From Micromonospora peucetia (GTDB lineage: Bacteria > Actinomycetota > Actinomycetes > Mycobacteriales > Micromonosporaceae): a stretch of DNA of 64,000 nucleotides. Below are positions 49,965 to 58,231 of the stretch, piece by piece (positions within the stretch are counted from its first letter, which is position 1; each line of letters starts with the position of its first letter). The position numbers were made by a program, and so were the translations under genes. The notes beneath the pieces are model-generated. The model was not told the origin of the DNA and did not search any database. It saw nothing but the letters and a program-made list of their open reading frames with translations. The stretch covers positions 1,178,001 to 1,242,000 of the forward strand of contig NZ_FMIC01000002.1 of NCBI RefSeq assembly GCF_900091625.1, written 5' to 3'.

Positions 49965-50870
49965 GTGGCGTACGCCCTGCACTTCGCCGCGTCGATGCTG
50001 GCCTGCTGGCTGACCGCGCAGGTGCTGGCCCGCTCCACCTGGACGTGGCGCAGCCCCCGGGTGGCGATCGTCTGCTGGCAGGCGGTCGGTCTGGCCCTCG
50101 GGCTCTCCGCCATGGGCGTACCGATGGCGCTGGGCCTGGCCGCCTACGACCGCCCGACCGGCAGCGCGCTGGTCGCCCTCGCCACCGACCTGAGCCACGG
50201 CGCCCTGCCCGTCGGGCTGGGCGCGGCACACCTGGCCGCCGTCGGGGTGGGCTTCGGCATCGGCGCGGTCCTACTGGGCACGACCGTCCGCAGCATCCAC
50301 GGCACCGTACGCGCCCAGCGCCGGCATCGGGACCTGCTCGCCCTGGTCGCCCGCCGGGACCCGACGGTGCCCGGCGCGCTGGTGCTCGACCATCCGAGCG
50401 CGGCGGCGTACTGCCTGCCCGGGATGAGGCCCCGGGTCGTGGTCAGCGCCGGCACCCTCGACCTGCTGGACAGCGCCGAACTGGCAGCCGTGCTCGCTCA
50501 CGAGCGGGCGCACGCCCAGGAACGGCACGACCTGGTGCTGCTGCCGTTCACCGCGCTCAGCCGGGCGCTGCCCTGGTTCGCCTGGGTCCGCGAGGCCCAC
50601 GATCGGGTCGCCCTGCTGGTCGAGATGCGGGCCGACGACAAGGCCCGGGAGGCGCACGCCGACGCCCCGCTGGCCGGCGCGCTGCGCCGGTTCGCCGCGG
50701 CCGGCAACCGGATCACCCCGGCCGGCGCCCTCGGGCTGGGCGACCGGGACCTCGACGTCCGGGTGCAGCGGTTGCTGGTCGCCGACCGGCCGCCCCGGCT
50801 GCTCGGGACCGCCGCGCTGGCCGTGGCGACCACCGTGGCCGCCCTGCCGGTCTCCCTCTTCCTGAGCTGA
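49965..50870 (+). CDS. M56-family membrane metalloprotease (BlaR1-like, no sensor domain)
   Basis: 301 residues with about four membrane segments and the zinc site VLAHERAHAQERHDLVLLP (HExxH, about 178-196). Landmarks PTVPGALVLDHPSAAAYCLPGMRPRVVVSAGTLDLLDSAELAAV match M56. The C-terminal penicillin-binding sensor of BlaR1 is absent, so the signal is not a beta-lactam sensed in that way. It probably cleaves the BlaI protein encoded just upstream. GTG 49965. Confidence 0.9.
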   Translation: MAYALHFAASMLACWLTAQVLARSTWTWRSPRVAIVCWQAVGLALGLSAMGVPMALGLAAYDRPTGSALVALATDLSHGALPVGLGAAHLAAVGVGFGIGAVLLGTTVRSIHGTVRAQRRHRDLLALVARRDPTVPGALVLDHPSAAAYCLPGMRPRVVVSAGTLDLLDSAELAAVLAHERAHAQERHDLVLLPFTALSRALPWFAWVREAHDRVALLVEMRADDKAREAHADAPLAGALRRFAAAGNRITPAGALGLGDRDLDVRVQRLLVADRPPRLLGTAALAVATTVAALPVSLFLS

Positions 50871-50953
50871 CAGCGGCGGGCCACCGCCCGGCCGCCCTCC
50901 GCACCGCGCCGGAGTTACCACTGCGTGGATCGTGCCCGACCATGCTGGAACCA

Positions 50954-51024
50954 GACCCGCACGGCCGTGTTGGGGCGAGACCCGCACGGCCGTGCTGGGA
51001 CTGGACCCGCACCGCCTGCGCGAG
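50954..51024. repeat. 25-bp tandem repeat upstream of cydA
   Basis: Units beginning GACCCGCACGGCCGTG at 50954 and 50979, with a third degenerate one at 51004, exactly 25 nt apart. The second contains the perfect palindrome GCACGGCCGTGC. Non-coding gap between the protease and cydA. Confidence 0.65.
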
Positions 51025-51061
51025 CGCGACCCGCCCGTTCCTCGCCACTCCCCCACAACTA

Positions 51062-51077
51062 CTACGACTCGTCGTAG
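51062..51077. promoter_or_regulatory. Candidate operator upstream of cydA (site 1)
   Basis: CTACGAC-TC-GTCGTAG, perfect 7-bp arms, 89 nt before the cydA start. The CTAC/GTAG half-sites recall the palindrome in the blaI promoter. Confidence 0.55.
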
Positions 51078-51099
51078 CATCATCCACGACGGGCCACAG

Positions 51100-51124
51100 T
51101 TACGTGTAGGGAATCTACGTGTAG
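51100..51124. promoter_or_regulatory. Candidate operator or promoter repeat upstream of cydA (site 2)
   Basis: TTACGTGTAG (51100-51109) and CTACGTGTAG (51115-51124), 15 nt apart; the second is a CTAC-GT-GTAG dyad. Located 42-66 nt before the cydA ATG. Confidence 0.45.
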
Positions 51125-51165
51125 GCTGGCTACGACAAGCGAGCCAACCGTACGGAGAGCCGGCA

Positions 51166-52416
51166 ATGGACACCCTGTTCCTCGCCCGCCTGCAGTTCGC
51201 CACCACCACCTCGATCCACTTTCTCTTCGTGGCGGTCACCCTCGGCCTGGTCACCCTGCTGGTCGGCCTCCAGACCGCCTCGGTGATCACGAACAAGCCG
51301 GTCTACGAGCGGCTGACCCGGTTCTGGGGCCAGCTCTACGTGATCAACTACGTGCTCGGCATCGCCACCGGCATCGTGATGGAGTTCCAGTTCGGGCTGA
51401 ACTGGAGCGGCCTCTCGCGCTACGTCGGCAACGTCTTCGGCGCGCCGCTGGCCATCGAGACGCTGGTCGCCTTCTTCCTGGAATCGACGTTCCTCGGCAT
51501 GTGGATCTTCGGCTGGCACCGGTTGCGCCGGGGCGTCCACCTCGCCCTGCTCTGGGGGGTCGCGATCACCGCGTACGCCTCCGCGTTCTGGATCATGGTG
51601 GCGAACTCCTGGTTGCAGAACCCGGTCGGCTACGAGGTGCGCGACGGGGTCGCCCACCTCACCGACTTCTCCGCACTGTTGGACAACCCCACCCTCCACA
51701 TGGCGCTCGGGCACGTCGTCACGGCGGCCCTGCTGGTGGGCGGGATGCTGATGGCGGCGGTCAGCGCGTGGCACCTGCTCCGGCGCACCCCCGACTTCGC
51801 GCTGCACCGCAAGGGACTGCGGATCGGCCTGGTCACCTCGGCGGTGGCGATCTTCTTCGTGCAGGGCTTCGGGTTCGCCCAGTTCTTCGCGATCGGAGAC
51901 GTGCAACCCACCAAGTTCGGCGACGACCCCGCCGCCGCGCCGCTGATCGCCGACTGGACCGCCCGGTTCGGCCCCGGTGACTACACCCCGCCGGCCCTCG
52001 CCAACGTCGGCCTCGGTTTCATGATCCTGATCGGTTTCACCCTCGGCCTGCTCTGGCTGATGCTCCCGCTGCTCTGGCGGGACTGGGTGATCCGGCTGCG
52101 CGTACCGCTGTGGATCCTCCAGTTCGCCCTGCCGCTGCCGTTCGTCGCGATGATCCTCGGATGGATCGCCCGCGAGGTCGGCCGCCAGCCCTGGGCCGCG
52201 TACGGGCTGCTGCCCGTGGACCAGGCGGTGTCGCCGGTCAGCCCGTGGCTGATGCTCGCCTCGCTGATCGGTTTCAGCCTGCTGCTCGGCGCCCTGGCCG
52301 TCACCAACTGGGTGCTGCTGGCCCGGCACGCCGCCCGGGGCGCGCACGACCCGGCCCTCGGCCGGCAACCGGACCAGCCGCCGGCCGACCCCCGCCCCGA
52401 GCCCGCCTTCGCCTGA
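51166..52416 (+). CDS. cydA: Cytochrome bd quinol oxidase subunit I
   Basis: 416 residues, nine membrane helices. Heme b595 ligand His18 in TTSIHFLFVAVTLG, the MEFQFGLNWSGLSRYVGNVFGAPLAIE block, and GWIAREVGRQPWAAYGLLP near the end are diagnostic. The quinone loop is the short form. It reduces oxygen with quinol at high affinity when oxygen is low. ATG 51166 after CGGAGAG. First of four closely spaced genes (cydA-cydB-cydD-cydC). Confidence 0.95.
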   Translation: MDTLFLARLQFATTTSIHFLFVAVTLGLVTLLVGLQTASVITNKPVYERLTRFWGQLYVINYVLGIATGIVMEFQFGLNWSGLSRYVGNVFGAPLAIETLVAFFLESTFLGMWIFGWHRLRRGVHLALLWGVAITAYASAFWIMVANSWLQNPVGYEVRDGVAHLTDFSALLDNPTLHMALGHVVTAALLVGGMLMAAVSAWHLLRRTPDFALHRKGLRIGLVTSAVAIFFVQGFGFAQFFAIGDVQPTKFGDDPAAAPLIADWTARFGPGDYTPPALANVGLGFMILIGFTLGLLWLMLPLLWRDWVIRLRVPLWILQFALPLPFVAMILGWIAREVGRQPWAAYGLLPVDQAVSPVSPWLMLASLIGFSLLLGALAVTNWVLLARHAARGAHDPALGRQPDQPPADPRPEPAFA

Positions 52417-52426
52417 GGAGACGACC

Positions 52427-53434
52427 GTGGAACTCGCCTGGTACGCCCTGCTCGGGCTCTTCTTCGCCAGCTACCTGGTGCTCGGCGGCTACGACTACGG
52501 CGTCGGCCTGCTGCTCGCCCGGGGCACCGACCCTGCCCGCCGCCGCGCCGCGCTCAACGCGGTCGGCCCGTTCTTCCTCGGTAACGAGGTCTGGCTGGTG
52601 GCCGCCGTCGGCATTCTGTTCGGCGCCTTCCCCGTGCTGGAGGGAGAACTGCTCTCCGGCTTCTACCCGGCCGTGTGCGGCGCGTTGACCGGGGTGGTCC
52701 TGGTGACCGCCGGCGTGCAGCTGCGCAGCCGCCCCGCCGGGCAACGGGCCCGCGCCTGGTGGGACCGGGTCGTGGTGGTCGGCAGCGTGCTCGCCGCGCT
52801 CGGCTGGGGCGCCGTGCTGGCCGGGCTGCTCCAGGGCGTACCGCTGCATGCCGACGGCCACGTCGCCGGGGTGACCCACCTCTTCACCCCGTTCGTGGCC
52901 GCCGCCGGGCTCGCCGTCGTCGCGCTGGTCGCGCTGCACGGTGCGACCTTCCTCACGCTGCGGCTACCCACCGCCGACGCCGCGCCGGTCGGGCGACTGG
53001 CCGCCCGGCTCGTCCCGGTGGCGCTCACCGCCGTCGGCGCGGCCACCGTCCTCGGCCTGCTCTCCGCCGACGTACGCGCCGCCGCAGGGCAGCCTGTGGC
53101 GGGCATACTGCTGCTGTCTTTGCTGGTCACGGCGCTGCTGGCGGCCCGGGTGGCGCTCGCCCGGCGGCGGCCGGGGCTGGCCTTCGCCGCCACCTGCGCG
53201 GCCCTGGCACTGCCGGTGGCGCTGGTCGGCGCGACCATCTGGCCCCACGCGCTGGTTTCCACGATCGAGCCGAGCGCGTCACTGACCGTGACCGAAGCAG
53301 CGGCTAGCACCCCCACTCTGCGGCTGCTGGGCTGGCTGACGCTGCCGCTCCTGCCGGCCCTACTAGGCTTTCAGGCAATGTGCTGGTGGGTGTTCCGGGG
53401 ACGGACCGACGGCAGGGCACCGGTGTACTGGTGA
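52427..53434 (+). CDS. cydB: Cytochrome bd quinol oxidase subunit II
   Basis: 335 residues, eight membrane helices. Starts ELAWYALLGLFFASYLVLGGYDYGVGLLL, then GPFFLGNEVWLVAAVGILFGAFP, both typical CydB. It pairs with CydA in the oxidase. GTG 52427 is 10 nt after cydA, preceded by GAGGAG. Its stop overlaps the cydD start (GTGA). Confidence 0.95.
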   Translation: MELAWYALLGLFFASYLVLGGYDYGVGLLLARGTDPARRRAALNAVGPFFLGNEVWLVAAVGILFGAFPVLEGELLSGFYPAVCGALTGVVLVTAGVQLRSRPAGQRARAWWDRVVVVGSVLAALGWGAVLAGLLQGVPLHADGHVAGVTHLFTPFVAAAGLAVVALVALHGATFLTLRLPTADAAPVGRLAARLVPVALTAVGAATVLGLLSADVRAAAGQPVAGILLLSLLVTALLAARVALARRRPGLAFAATCAALALPVALVGATIWPHALVSTIEPSASLTVTEAAASTPTLRLLGWLTLPLLPALLGFQAMCWWVFRGRTDGRAPVYW

Positions 53435-55110
53435 ACCGCCGTCCCTTCGACCCGCGTCTGCTGCGCCGGGTCCCGGGGGCTCGGCGCGACCTCGCCGTGC
53501 TCGCGCTGCTCGGCGTGCTGGCGGCGGGGCTGGTCGTCGCGCAGGCGACCGCGCTGGCCGCGCTGCTGGCGACCGCGTTCGACGGGCGGCTGGACCGGCC
53601 CGCGCTGGCCGGCTTCGCCGCCTCCGTGGCCGCCCGCTCGCTGCTGGTCTGGGCGCAGGGCACGGTGTCGGCGCGGATCGCGGCGACGGTCAAGGCGGCG
53701 CTGCGCGCGGACCTGCTCGGGGCGGTCGGTCGGCACGGCCCCGGCTGGGTCGCCGGCCAGCGCGCCGGACAGTTGGCCACGCTGACCGGGCGTGGGCTGG
53801 ACGCGCTGGACGCCTACTTCACCGGCTACCTGCCGCAGCTGGTGCTGAGCGTCACCGTGCCGCTCGCCGTGCTGGCCCGGATCTTCGTCGCCGACTGGAG
53901 CTCGGCGCTGATCATCGCGGTCACCCTGCCGCTGATCCCGATCTTCGGCGCGTTGCTCGGCTGGCAGGCGCAGGCCGCCACCGAACGGCAGTGGCGCCGG
54001 CTCTCCCTGCTCGGCGGGCACTTCCTCGACATGGTCGCCGGGCTGCCCACGCTGCGCGCGTTCGGTCGGGCCCGGGCGCAGACCGAGGTGGTCCGCCGGA
54101 TGGCCGACGGCCACCGGGTGGCGACCATGAAGACGCTGCGGATCGCCTTCCTCTCCGCCCTGGTGCTGGAACTGGTGGCCACCCTCTCGGTGGCGCTGGT
54201 CGCCGTGCCGGTCGGCATCCGGCTGCTCGGCGGCGGGCTGACCCTCCAGACCGCGCTGCTGGTGCTGCTGCTCACCCCGGAGGCATACCTGCCGCTGCGG
54301 GCGGCCGGCGCCCGGTTCCACGCCAGCATGGAGGGCCTCACCGCGCTGGACGACGCGCTCACCCTGTCGGCCACCGCCCCCGCGCCGACGGCGCGCGGCG
54401 TGGTCGCGGCCACCCCCGACGGCCGCGGCGAGATCCGGTTCGAGGCGGTGACCGTGGCGTACGAGCGGACCACCGCCCTGCGCGACGTCACGCTGACCAT
54501 CCGGCCGGGCGAGCGCATCGCCGTGATCGGCCCGAGCGGCGCCGGCAAGAGCACCCTGCTCGGCCTGCTGCTCGGCTTCGTCACCCCGACCGCCGGCCGG
54601 GTCACCGTGGGCGGAGTGGACCTGGCCGACGCCGACGGTGACGGCTGGCGCCGCCAGGTGGCCTGGGTGCCGCAGCGGGCCCACCTCTTCGCGGCCTCGC
54701 TGGCCGACAACATCCGGCTCGGCGCGCCGGACACCCCGGACACCGCGCTCGCCACGGCGGTGCACGACGCCGCCCTGGACGACGTGGTCGCCGGGCTGCC
54801 CGACGGGCTCGCCACCGTGCTCGGCGAGCGCGGGTACGGCCTGTCCAGCGGGCAGCGGCAGCGGGTCGCGCTGGCCCGCGCGTTCCTGCGGGACGCCCCC
54901 GTGGTGCTGCTCGACGAACCGACCGCCCGACTGGACACCGCCGCCGAGGCGGTCGTCCTCGACGCCACCCGCCATCTGGTTGCCGGGCGGACAGCGCTGC
55001 TGGTGGCACACCGGCCGGCGCTGCTCGCCGACGCGGACCGGATCCTGCGGATCGAGAACGGCCGGGTCACGGAGCTGACGCCCACGTCGGCCGGGGAGGC
55101 GACCCGATGA
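53431..55110 (+). CDS. cydD: ABC transporter CydD for cytochrome bd assembly
   Basis: 559 residues, exporter-type half-transporter: membrane domain (about 1-310) with the CydD-like GRHGPGWVAGQRAGQLATLTGRGLDALDAYFTGYLPQL, and nucleotide domain with Walker A GPSGAGKST, signature LSSGQRQRVALARA, Walker B VVLLDEPTARLD. With CydC it moves a thiol/heme-related compound needed for bd oxidase maturation. GTG 53431 overlaps cydB by 4 nt; its end overlaps cydC by ATGA. Confidence 0.95.
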   Translation: MNRRPFDPRLLRRVPGARRDLAVLALLGVLAAGLVVAQATALAALLATAFDGRLDRPALAGFAASVAARSLLVWAQGTVSARIAATVKAALRADLLGAVGRHGPGWVAGQRAGQLATLTGRGLDALDAYFTGYLPQLVLSVTVPLAVLARIFVADWSSALIIAVTLPLIPIFGALLGWQAQAATERQWRRLSLLGGHFLDMVAGLPTLRAFGRARAQTEVVRRMADGHRVATMKTLRIAFLSALVLELVATLSVALVAVPVGIRLLGGGLTLQTALLVLLLTPEAYLPLRAAGARFHASMEGLTALDDALTLSATAPAPTARGVVAATPDGRGEIRFEAVTVAYERTTALRDVTLTIRPGERIAVIGPSGAGKSTLLGLLLGFVTPTAGRVTVGGVDLADADGDGWRRQVAWVPQRAHLFAASLADNIRLGAPDTPDTALATAVHDAALDDVVAGLPDGLATVLGERGYGLSSGQRQRVALARAFLRDAPVVLLDEPTARLDTAAEAVVLDATRHLVAGRTALLVAHRPALLADADRILRIENGRVTELTPTSAGEATR

Positions 55111-56891
55111 CCGACGAGCCCCTGCCGCCCGGCACCCGGCCCGCGCGTGCGCGTGCCGGCTCGGCCGAGCGGACCGTGCTGCGGCTGGCCCGGCCGTACC
55201 TGAACCGGCTGCTCGGCGCGGGGCTGCTCGCCGCCGCGACCGAGTTCGCCGGCCTCGCCCTGATGGCAACCGCGACCTGGCTGCTGATGAGCGCGGCCGG
55301 CCAACCCCCGCTGGACCGCCTCACCGTGGCGATCGTCGCGGTCCGGGCGCTGGCGATCAGCCGGGGGGTGCTGCGCTACACCGAACGGCTCGCCGGGCAC
55401 GACGCCGTGCTGCGGCTGATCACCGACGTCCGGGCCCGGGTGTTCGGTGCCCTCGCCGCCCGCCAGACGGCCCGGCAACGCTCCGGCGACGCGCTGAGCC
55501 GGCTCGTCTCCGACGTGGAGGCAGTCCAGGACCTGCTGCTGCGGGTGCTGGTGCCGGCCTCGGCGGCGGCGCTGGTCAGCGTGCTCGCCGTCGGCGGGGC
55601 GGCGCTGATGTCGCCGGCCGCCGCCGGGGTGCTCGCGGTCGGGCTGCTGGTCGCCGGAGTCGCGCTGCCCGCCCTGGCCACCGTGCTGACCCGGCGGGCC
55701 GCCGCCGAACTGGCGCCGCTGCGCGGCGCCCTCGCCACCGACGCGGTCGACCTCACCCACGGCGCAGCCGACCTGGCCGCGTTCGGCGGCACCGGGCATG
55801 CGCTGGAGGCCGCCGGGGCACGGGCCGAGCGGCTGGCCCGGCTGGAACGGCGACTCGCCGCCACCGGCTTCGCGGTCGACGCCACCGGGGTGCTGGTGGC
55901 CGGGCTGACCGCTGGCGCGGTGGTGCTCGCCGCGCTCGCCGACGGCGTGGACGGGGTGCTGGTCGGCGTCCTGGCGGTCGGCACCCTCGCCGCCGTGGAG
56001 ATCGCGCTGGCGTTGGTCGGGGCCGCCCGGCAGTGGACCCAGCTCCGGACCGGCCTGACCCGGGTCGCCGCCCTGTTGGAGGCCCCGGCCGGTCCAGCCG
56101 CGTCCGACGGCGCACCGGTCGACCCCGGGCCGTACGACGTGCGGTTCGAGCAGGTGACCGTCCGGTACCGGGAGGGCGCCCCGCCCGCCCTGGACGGGTT
56201 CAGCCTGGAACTGCCGCCCGGCCGCCGGGTGGCGGTGGTCGGGCCCAGCGGCGCCGGCAAGAGCACCCTGGCCGCCGTCCTCACCGGCGCGGTACACCCC
56301 GAACACGGGCGGATCGTCCTCAACGGGCGGGAGCTGTCGGCGTACCGGGCCGAGGAGTTGCCCCGCGCCGTCGGCGGGCTGCTCGCCGAGGCGTACGTCT
56401 TCCACGCGTCCGTGCGGGAGAACCTGCTGCTCGGGCGACCCGACGCCGACGAGGAGGAGTTGGCGACGGCGACCGCGGCGGCCGGCCTGCTGGACTGGGT
56501 ACGCGAACAGCCGGACGGCTGGGACACCGTGGTCGGCGAGGAGGGCGGCCAGCTCTCCGGCGGCCAGCGGCAGCGGCTCGCGCTGGCCCGGGCGCTGCTC
56601 GCGGCGCCGGGTGTGCTGGTGCTCGACGAGCCGACCGAGGGGCTCGACCCCGCCGCCGCCGACACGGTGCTCGCCTTCGCGCTGGCAGCCACCCCGGCCG
56701 GGCATTCCGTGCTGCTGATCAGCCACCGGCTCAGCGGGCTCGCCGAGCTGGACGAGATCGTGGTCCTGGACGCCGGCCGGGTGGCCCAGCGTGGCCGGCA
56801 CGCCGAGCTGGTCACCGCCCCCGGCTGGTACCGGGACCAGTGGCTGATCCAGGAGGCGGCCGAACGCGGGTACCTCGCGCTGCGCCCCTGA
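55107..56891 (+). CDS. cydC: ABC transporter CydC for cytochrome bd assembly
   Basis: 594 residues: membrane domain (about 25-330) with SRGVLRYTERLAGHDAVLRLITDVRARVF, typical of CydC, and nucleotide domain with Walker A GPSGAGKST, signature [15 protein letters not shown], Walker B VLVLDEPTEGLD and switch ISHRLSGL. Forms the CydDC heterodimer. ATG 55107 overlaps the cydD stop (ATGA). Last gene of the operon; no clear terminator follows. Confidence 0.95.
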   Translation: MTDEPLPPGTRPARARAGSAERTVLRLARPYLNRLLGAGLLAAATEFAGLALMATATWLLMSAAGQPPLDRLTVAIVAVRALAISRGVLRYTERLAGHDAVLRLITDVRARVFGALAARQTARQRSGDALSRLVSDVEAVQDLLLRVLVPASAAALVSVLAVGGAALMSPAAAGVLAVGLLVAGVALPALATVLTRRAAAELAPLRGALATDAVDLTHGAADLAAFGGTGHALEAAGARAERLARLERRLAATGFAVDATGVLVAGLTAGAVVLAALADGVDGVLVGVLAVGTLAAVEIALALVGAARQWTQLRTGLTRVAALLEAPAGPAASDGAPVDPGPYDVRFEQVTVRYREGAPPALDGFSLELPPGRRVAVVGPSGAGKSTLAAVLTGAVHPEHGRIVLNGRELSAYRAEELPRAVGGLLAEAYVFHASVRENLLLGRPDADEEELATATAAAGLLDWVREQPDGWDTVVGEEGGQLSGGQRQRLALARALLAAPGVLVLDEPTEGLDPAAADTVLAFALAATPAGHSVLLISHRLSGLAELDEIVVLDAGRVAQRGRHAELVTAPGWYRDQWLIQEAAERGYLALRP

Positions 56892-57027
56892 CCGGTGCCC
56901 GCCCCGCCCCGTCCCGTCAGCATGGCCCCCGCGCTCTCGCACAGGGCCCGGCTGAGGCCGGCGGCTCCGGGTCGGGCCAGGGTTTGTCCCCGAGGACGCC
57001 GGCGGCGAGCCGTGACAGGGTGAGGCC

Positions 57028-57687
57028 ATGCGGGGCGAGAACGACGCGACGATGGTGGAGCAACGGCTGCGGGAGCTGGGCGTACGCCTGCGGGGGCCGC
57101 GCCGGCTGAAGTCCGACCTGCTGACCGAGGCGCGGCACGGGCTGCTGGACGCCGTCGACGCGTACCGGGAGGACGGGTTGTCGGCGACGGAGGCGCAGCG
57201 CCGGGCGGTGGCCGAGTTCGGCTCGCCTGCGCAGCTCGCCCCGGCTTACCAGGCGGAGCTGGCGGCGGGTGCGCTGCGAGGGCTGTCGCTAAGGGTCATC
57301 GCACTCGCCACGGTCGCGTTCGTCGCCGGTGACCTCACCTGGCAGGGGTCGAGCTGGGGCGGCACCCGGCCGCCGGCTGCCTACCAGCTCCTGTCGGCGT
57401 CGGTGGGCTGGATCTGGGCGGCGGCGTTCGTGCTGGCCGTGGTCGGGCTGCTGCCGGCCGGCCGGTCGGTGCTGCGCGGCGGTGCCGGCGACCGGGCGGT
57501 GGGGGCGGCCCTGACCGGGGTCCTCGCCCTCGGCGTGCTGGCCGGCTCGGCCCTCTTCACGTGGTCACTCGGCCTCTGGGACGCCGCGCTCACCTGGCCG
57601 CCCATGATCATCGGCGTGGTGCTGGCCGCCGCCGGCTATCTCTGGCTCGGCCGGGCCGCCCGTACCTGGCTGCTCGCCAGCCGCTGA
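57028..57687 (+). CDS. Permease-prefix (HAAS) domain membrane protein
   Basis: 219 residues. The N-terminal domain (about 8-75: MVEQRLRELGVRLRGPRRLKSDLLTEARHGLLDAVDAYREDGLSATEAQRRAVAEFGSPAQLAPAYQAEL) is the helical HAAS/permease-prefix type, followed by four membrane helices. In actinobacteria such genes usually neighbour PadR regulators that control them; a small PadR gene converges on it at 57743. Function unknown. ATG 57028, with Met-9 as alternative. Confidence 0.85.
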   Translation: MRGENDATMVEQRLRELGVRLRGPRRLKSDLLTEARHGLLDAVDAYREDGLSATEAQRRAVAEFGSPAQLAPAYQAELAAGALRGLSLRVIALATVAFVAGDLTWQGSSWGGTRPPAAYQLLSASVGWIWAAAFVLAVVGLLPAGRSVLRGGAGDRAVGAALTGVLALGVLAGSALFTWSLGLWDAALTWPPMIIGVVLAAAGYLWLGRAARTWLLASR

Positions 57688-57742
57688 CCCGCCGGATCCG
57701 GCACGGCGTGGCGATGGGCATGGCCGGATCGCCGCACGACCC

Positions 57743-58084
57743 TCAGGCCGGCGCGGTCGGTGGCGGGTCGGTGTCGAGGAACCGGCCGACGGTGGAGCGG
57801 AACTCGTGCCATCCGGACCGCTCCCCGGCCAGCGCCCGCCGGCCGTCGTCGGTCAGCTGGTACGTCCGCCGCTCCCGCCCATTGACGGTGCTCCAGGTGC
57901 TGGACACGTGGCCGGCCCGCTCCAGCCGGCGCAGCGCCGGGTAGACGGTGCCGGTCGGCAGGTCGAGCTGACCGTCGCTGCGGTTGCGTAACGCCTCGAT
58001 GATCGCGTAGCCGTGCAGCGAACCCTGCTCGAGCACTGCGAGCAGCAGCGCGTCGAGGTGTCCGTGCAGCGCCTGGGCCTTCAT
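57743..58084 (-). CDS. PadR-family regulator (short)
   Basis: 113 residues, only the winged helix: LHGHLDALLLAVLEQGSLHGYAIIEALRNRSDGQLDLPTGTVYPALRRLERAGHVSSTW and GRERRTYQLTDDGRRAL. This short type commonly controls neighbouring HAAS-domain membrane proteins; the adjacent one is at 57028. ATG 58084 lies 8 nt after TAGCGT, and the palindrome GTAGC-AAC-GCTAC overlaps that box, suggesting autorepression. Confidence 0.92.
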   Translation of the reverse strand: MKAQALHGHLDALLLAVLEQGSLHGYAIIEALRNRSDGQLDLPTGTVYPALRRLERAGHVSSTWSTVNGRERRTYQLTDDGRRALAGERSGWHEFRSTVGRFLDTDPPPTAPA

Positions 58085-58086
58085 GT

Positions 58087-58099
58087 GTAGCAACGCTAC
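58087..58099. promoter_or_regulatory. Candidate PadR operator over its own promoter
   Basis: GTAGC-AAC-GCTAC, 3 nt upstream of the ATG and overlapping the TAGCGT -10 box (minus strand 58098-58093). Confidence 0.5.
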
Positions 58100-58231
58100 T
58101 TGTCACCGGCCCGCTCCGCCACCGGGGTGCGACACCGGTCACCCGGAGACGCCCACTAGGGTATGTGCCCAGAGTCACTCGTCGGCGGTGGACGCCGGCG
58201 GGTGGGCAACCCGAAGCACACGGAGGTCAGC

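Noticed and set aside
49493..50870. Beta-lactam resistance system (blaI-blaR1)
   Set aside because: No beta-lactamase gene adjacent, and the M56 protein lacks the penicillin-binding sensor domain.
50954..51024. CRISPR array
   Set aside because: Units are directly tandem at 25 nt without spacers and only two to three copies exist.
53826..57029. Open minus-strand frame of over 1000 codons opposite cydD and cydC
   Set aside because: Same high-GC shadow effect; the plus-strand genes have all the ABC motifs and coupled starts.
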